NCBI GenBank assembly: GCA_027320785.1 | Contig: DAHVKR010000137.1 | Location: 1 to 5,044 of the forward strand | Source of the DNA: Bdellovibrionales bacterium | GTDB taxonomy: Bacteria > Bdellovibrionota > Bdellovibrionia > Bdellovibrionales > Bdellovibrionaceae | Direction: 5' to 3' | DNA: 5,044 nt | Part shown: in pieces, positions 4,617 to 5,044 of the stretch | Layout: each line of letters opens with the position of its first letter | Position numbering within the stretch: position 1 is the first letter of the stretch | Program-made: the position numbers and the translations under genes | Notes under the pieces: generated by a model | The model's input: only the letters and a program-made list of their open reading frames with translations | Told to the model about the DNA's origin: nothing | Database searches by the model: none

Positions 4617-4985
4617 TTATGCGGTTTGTGCTTTTGGAGTGTACGTAGCTCCGAGAATTTGTTTGTAGTAGTTCACATGCTTTGAAATGCGAATTCCAAG
4701 AACACTGTGAATGAGGTAGTCACCGTCTTCGCTTAAGAAAAGTACAGGCCTAGCAACAAGACCGTAAGTGACCTTTCGAGTAGCTGTAGCTTCTTGATTT
4801 TGAGAAGCTTCTTTTTTCTCAAAAGGCAGACCCAGAATCTTTTTGTAGAGATTGATGGGCATTTCGATCTTAAGATCAGCGCCTAAGCGATGAGTGATGC
4901 TACCTCGATCTTGATTCAGATAAACTTGCGGGTTTGCGTTGAATCCTTGAGAAATACGAACTGTTTTTGCTGTTTTGTTTTCCAT
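4617..4985 (-). CDS. Small protein of unknown function with two internal repeats
   Basis: I do not recognise this 122-residue protein. It is built from two related units, residues 14-52 and 75-112, separated by a Gln/Ala/Lys-rich linker. Both follow the pattern G-x2-A-x-P-x3-L-x2-D, then His, then LG, and end in N-x-Y-K-(K/Q)-I-L-G. The second copy is one residue shorter. The protein is basic: I count 17 Lys/Arg against 10 Asp/Glu. It has no signal peptide or membrane segment. AAGGAG lies 8 bases before the ATG at 4985. It is upstream of ardA on the same strand but separated by 318 bases and a hairpin, so joint transcription is uncertain. Its first seven residues, MENKTAK, equal those of the 3320 protein. 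Being basic, it is not an ArdA-like DNA mimic. Nucleic acid binding is possible but only inferred. Confidence 0.8.
   Translation of the reverse strand: MENKTAKTVRISQGFNANPQVYLNQDRGSITHRLGADLKIEMPINLYKKILGLPFEKKEASQNQEATATRKVTYGLVARPVLFLSEDGDYLIHSVLGIRISKHVNYYKQILGATYTPKAQTA
4965..4985 (-). repeat. Inverted repeat, right copy (shared gene start)
   Basis: On the minus strand these 21 bases form the start of the 4617-4985 gene and match 3320-3340 at 20 of 21 positions. The two copies face each other across ardA, 1,624 bases apart. Confidence 0.8.
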
Positions 4986-5023
4986 TTTACTTTCTCCTTG
5001 TGAAAGTTGTTTTGTTTTTTGTT

Positions 5024-5043
5024 CCCACTCTCTATCGAGTGGG
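5024..5043. repeat. 7-bp hairpin at the right edge
   Basis: CCCACTC (5024-5030) and GAGTGGG (5037-5043) are perfect inverted arms around TCTATC, 39 bases upstream of the minus-strand gene start. On the minus strand it is followed by an A-rich leader, not T. It could belong to the leader of that gene, or to a terminator of a plus-strand or upstream gene beyond the window. Confidence 0.45.
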
Positions 5044-5044
5044 G

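Overview
The left half of this window looks like ordinary chromosome of a Gram-negative bacterium. The right half looks like the start of a small acquired module next to a tRNA gene. An LPS heptose gene (hldD) shows that the outer membrane carries heptose LPS. The long aromatic amino acid hydroxylase, the strong AAGGAG ribosome sites and the moderate GC content would fit a Bdellovibrio-like predator. That placement is an inference from remembered family distribution, not something the sequence proves.

Layout: bases 1-2312 hold a two-gene minus-strand operon. hldD comes first, and 12 bases after it an iron- and pterin-dependent aromatic amino acid hydroxylase runs off the left edge. The second gene's ribosome site overlaps the hldD stop codon, so the two are probably translationally linked. 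A short divergent region (2313-2434) separates them from a plus-strand tRNA-Ser(GGA) at 2435-2525, whose CCA is encoded.

From the tRNA 3' end the content changes. About 350 bases without a gene carry many small palindromes and repeats. They are followed by a plus-strand pair: an XRE-type helix-turn-helix regulator (2898-3278) and a small basic protein with a possible ribbon-helix-helix N-terminus (3320-3679). Convergent to them is an ArdA antirestriction protein (3753-4298, minus) with a well-formed terminator between. Upstream of ardA is a 318-base region rich in hairpins, then another minus-strand small gene (4617-4985), which encodes an undescribed protein built from two copies of a ~39-residue repeat.

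ArdA is typical of conjugative plasmids and integrative elements, where it protects incoming DNA from type I restriction. Together with the tRNA-adjacent position and the DNA-binding regulator, it suggests an integrated mobile element or its remnant. No complete integrase, relaxase or transposase is visible in the window.

Two observations deserve most attention. First, the two small genes at 3320 and 4985 begin with nearly the same 21 bases in opposite orientation, bracketing ardA. Second, a GC-rich, terminator-like hairpin with an alternative fold sits between the likely ardA promoter region and its start codon.
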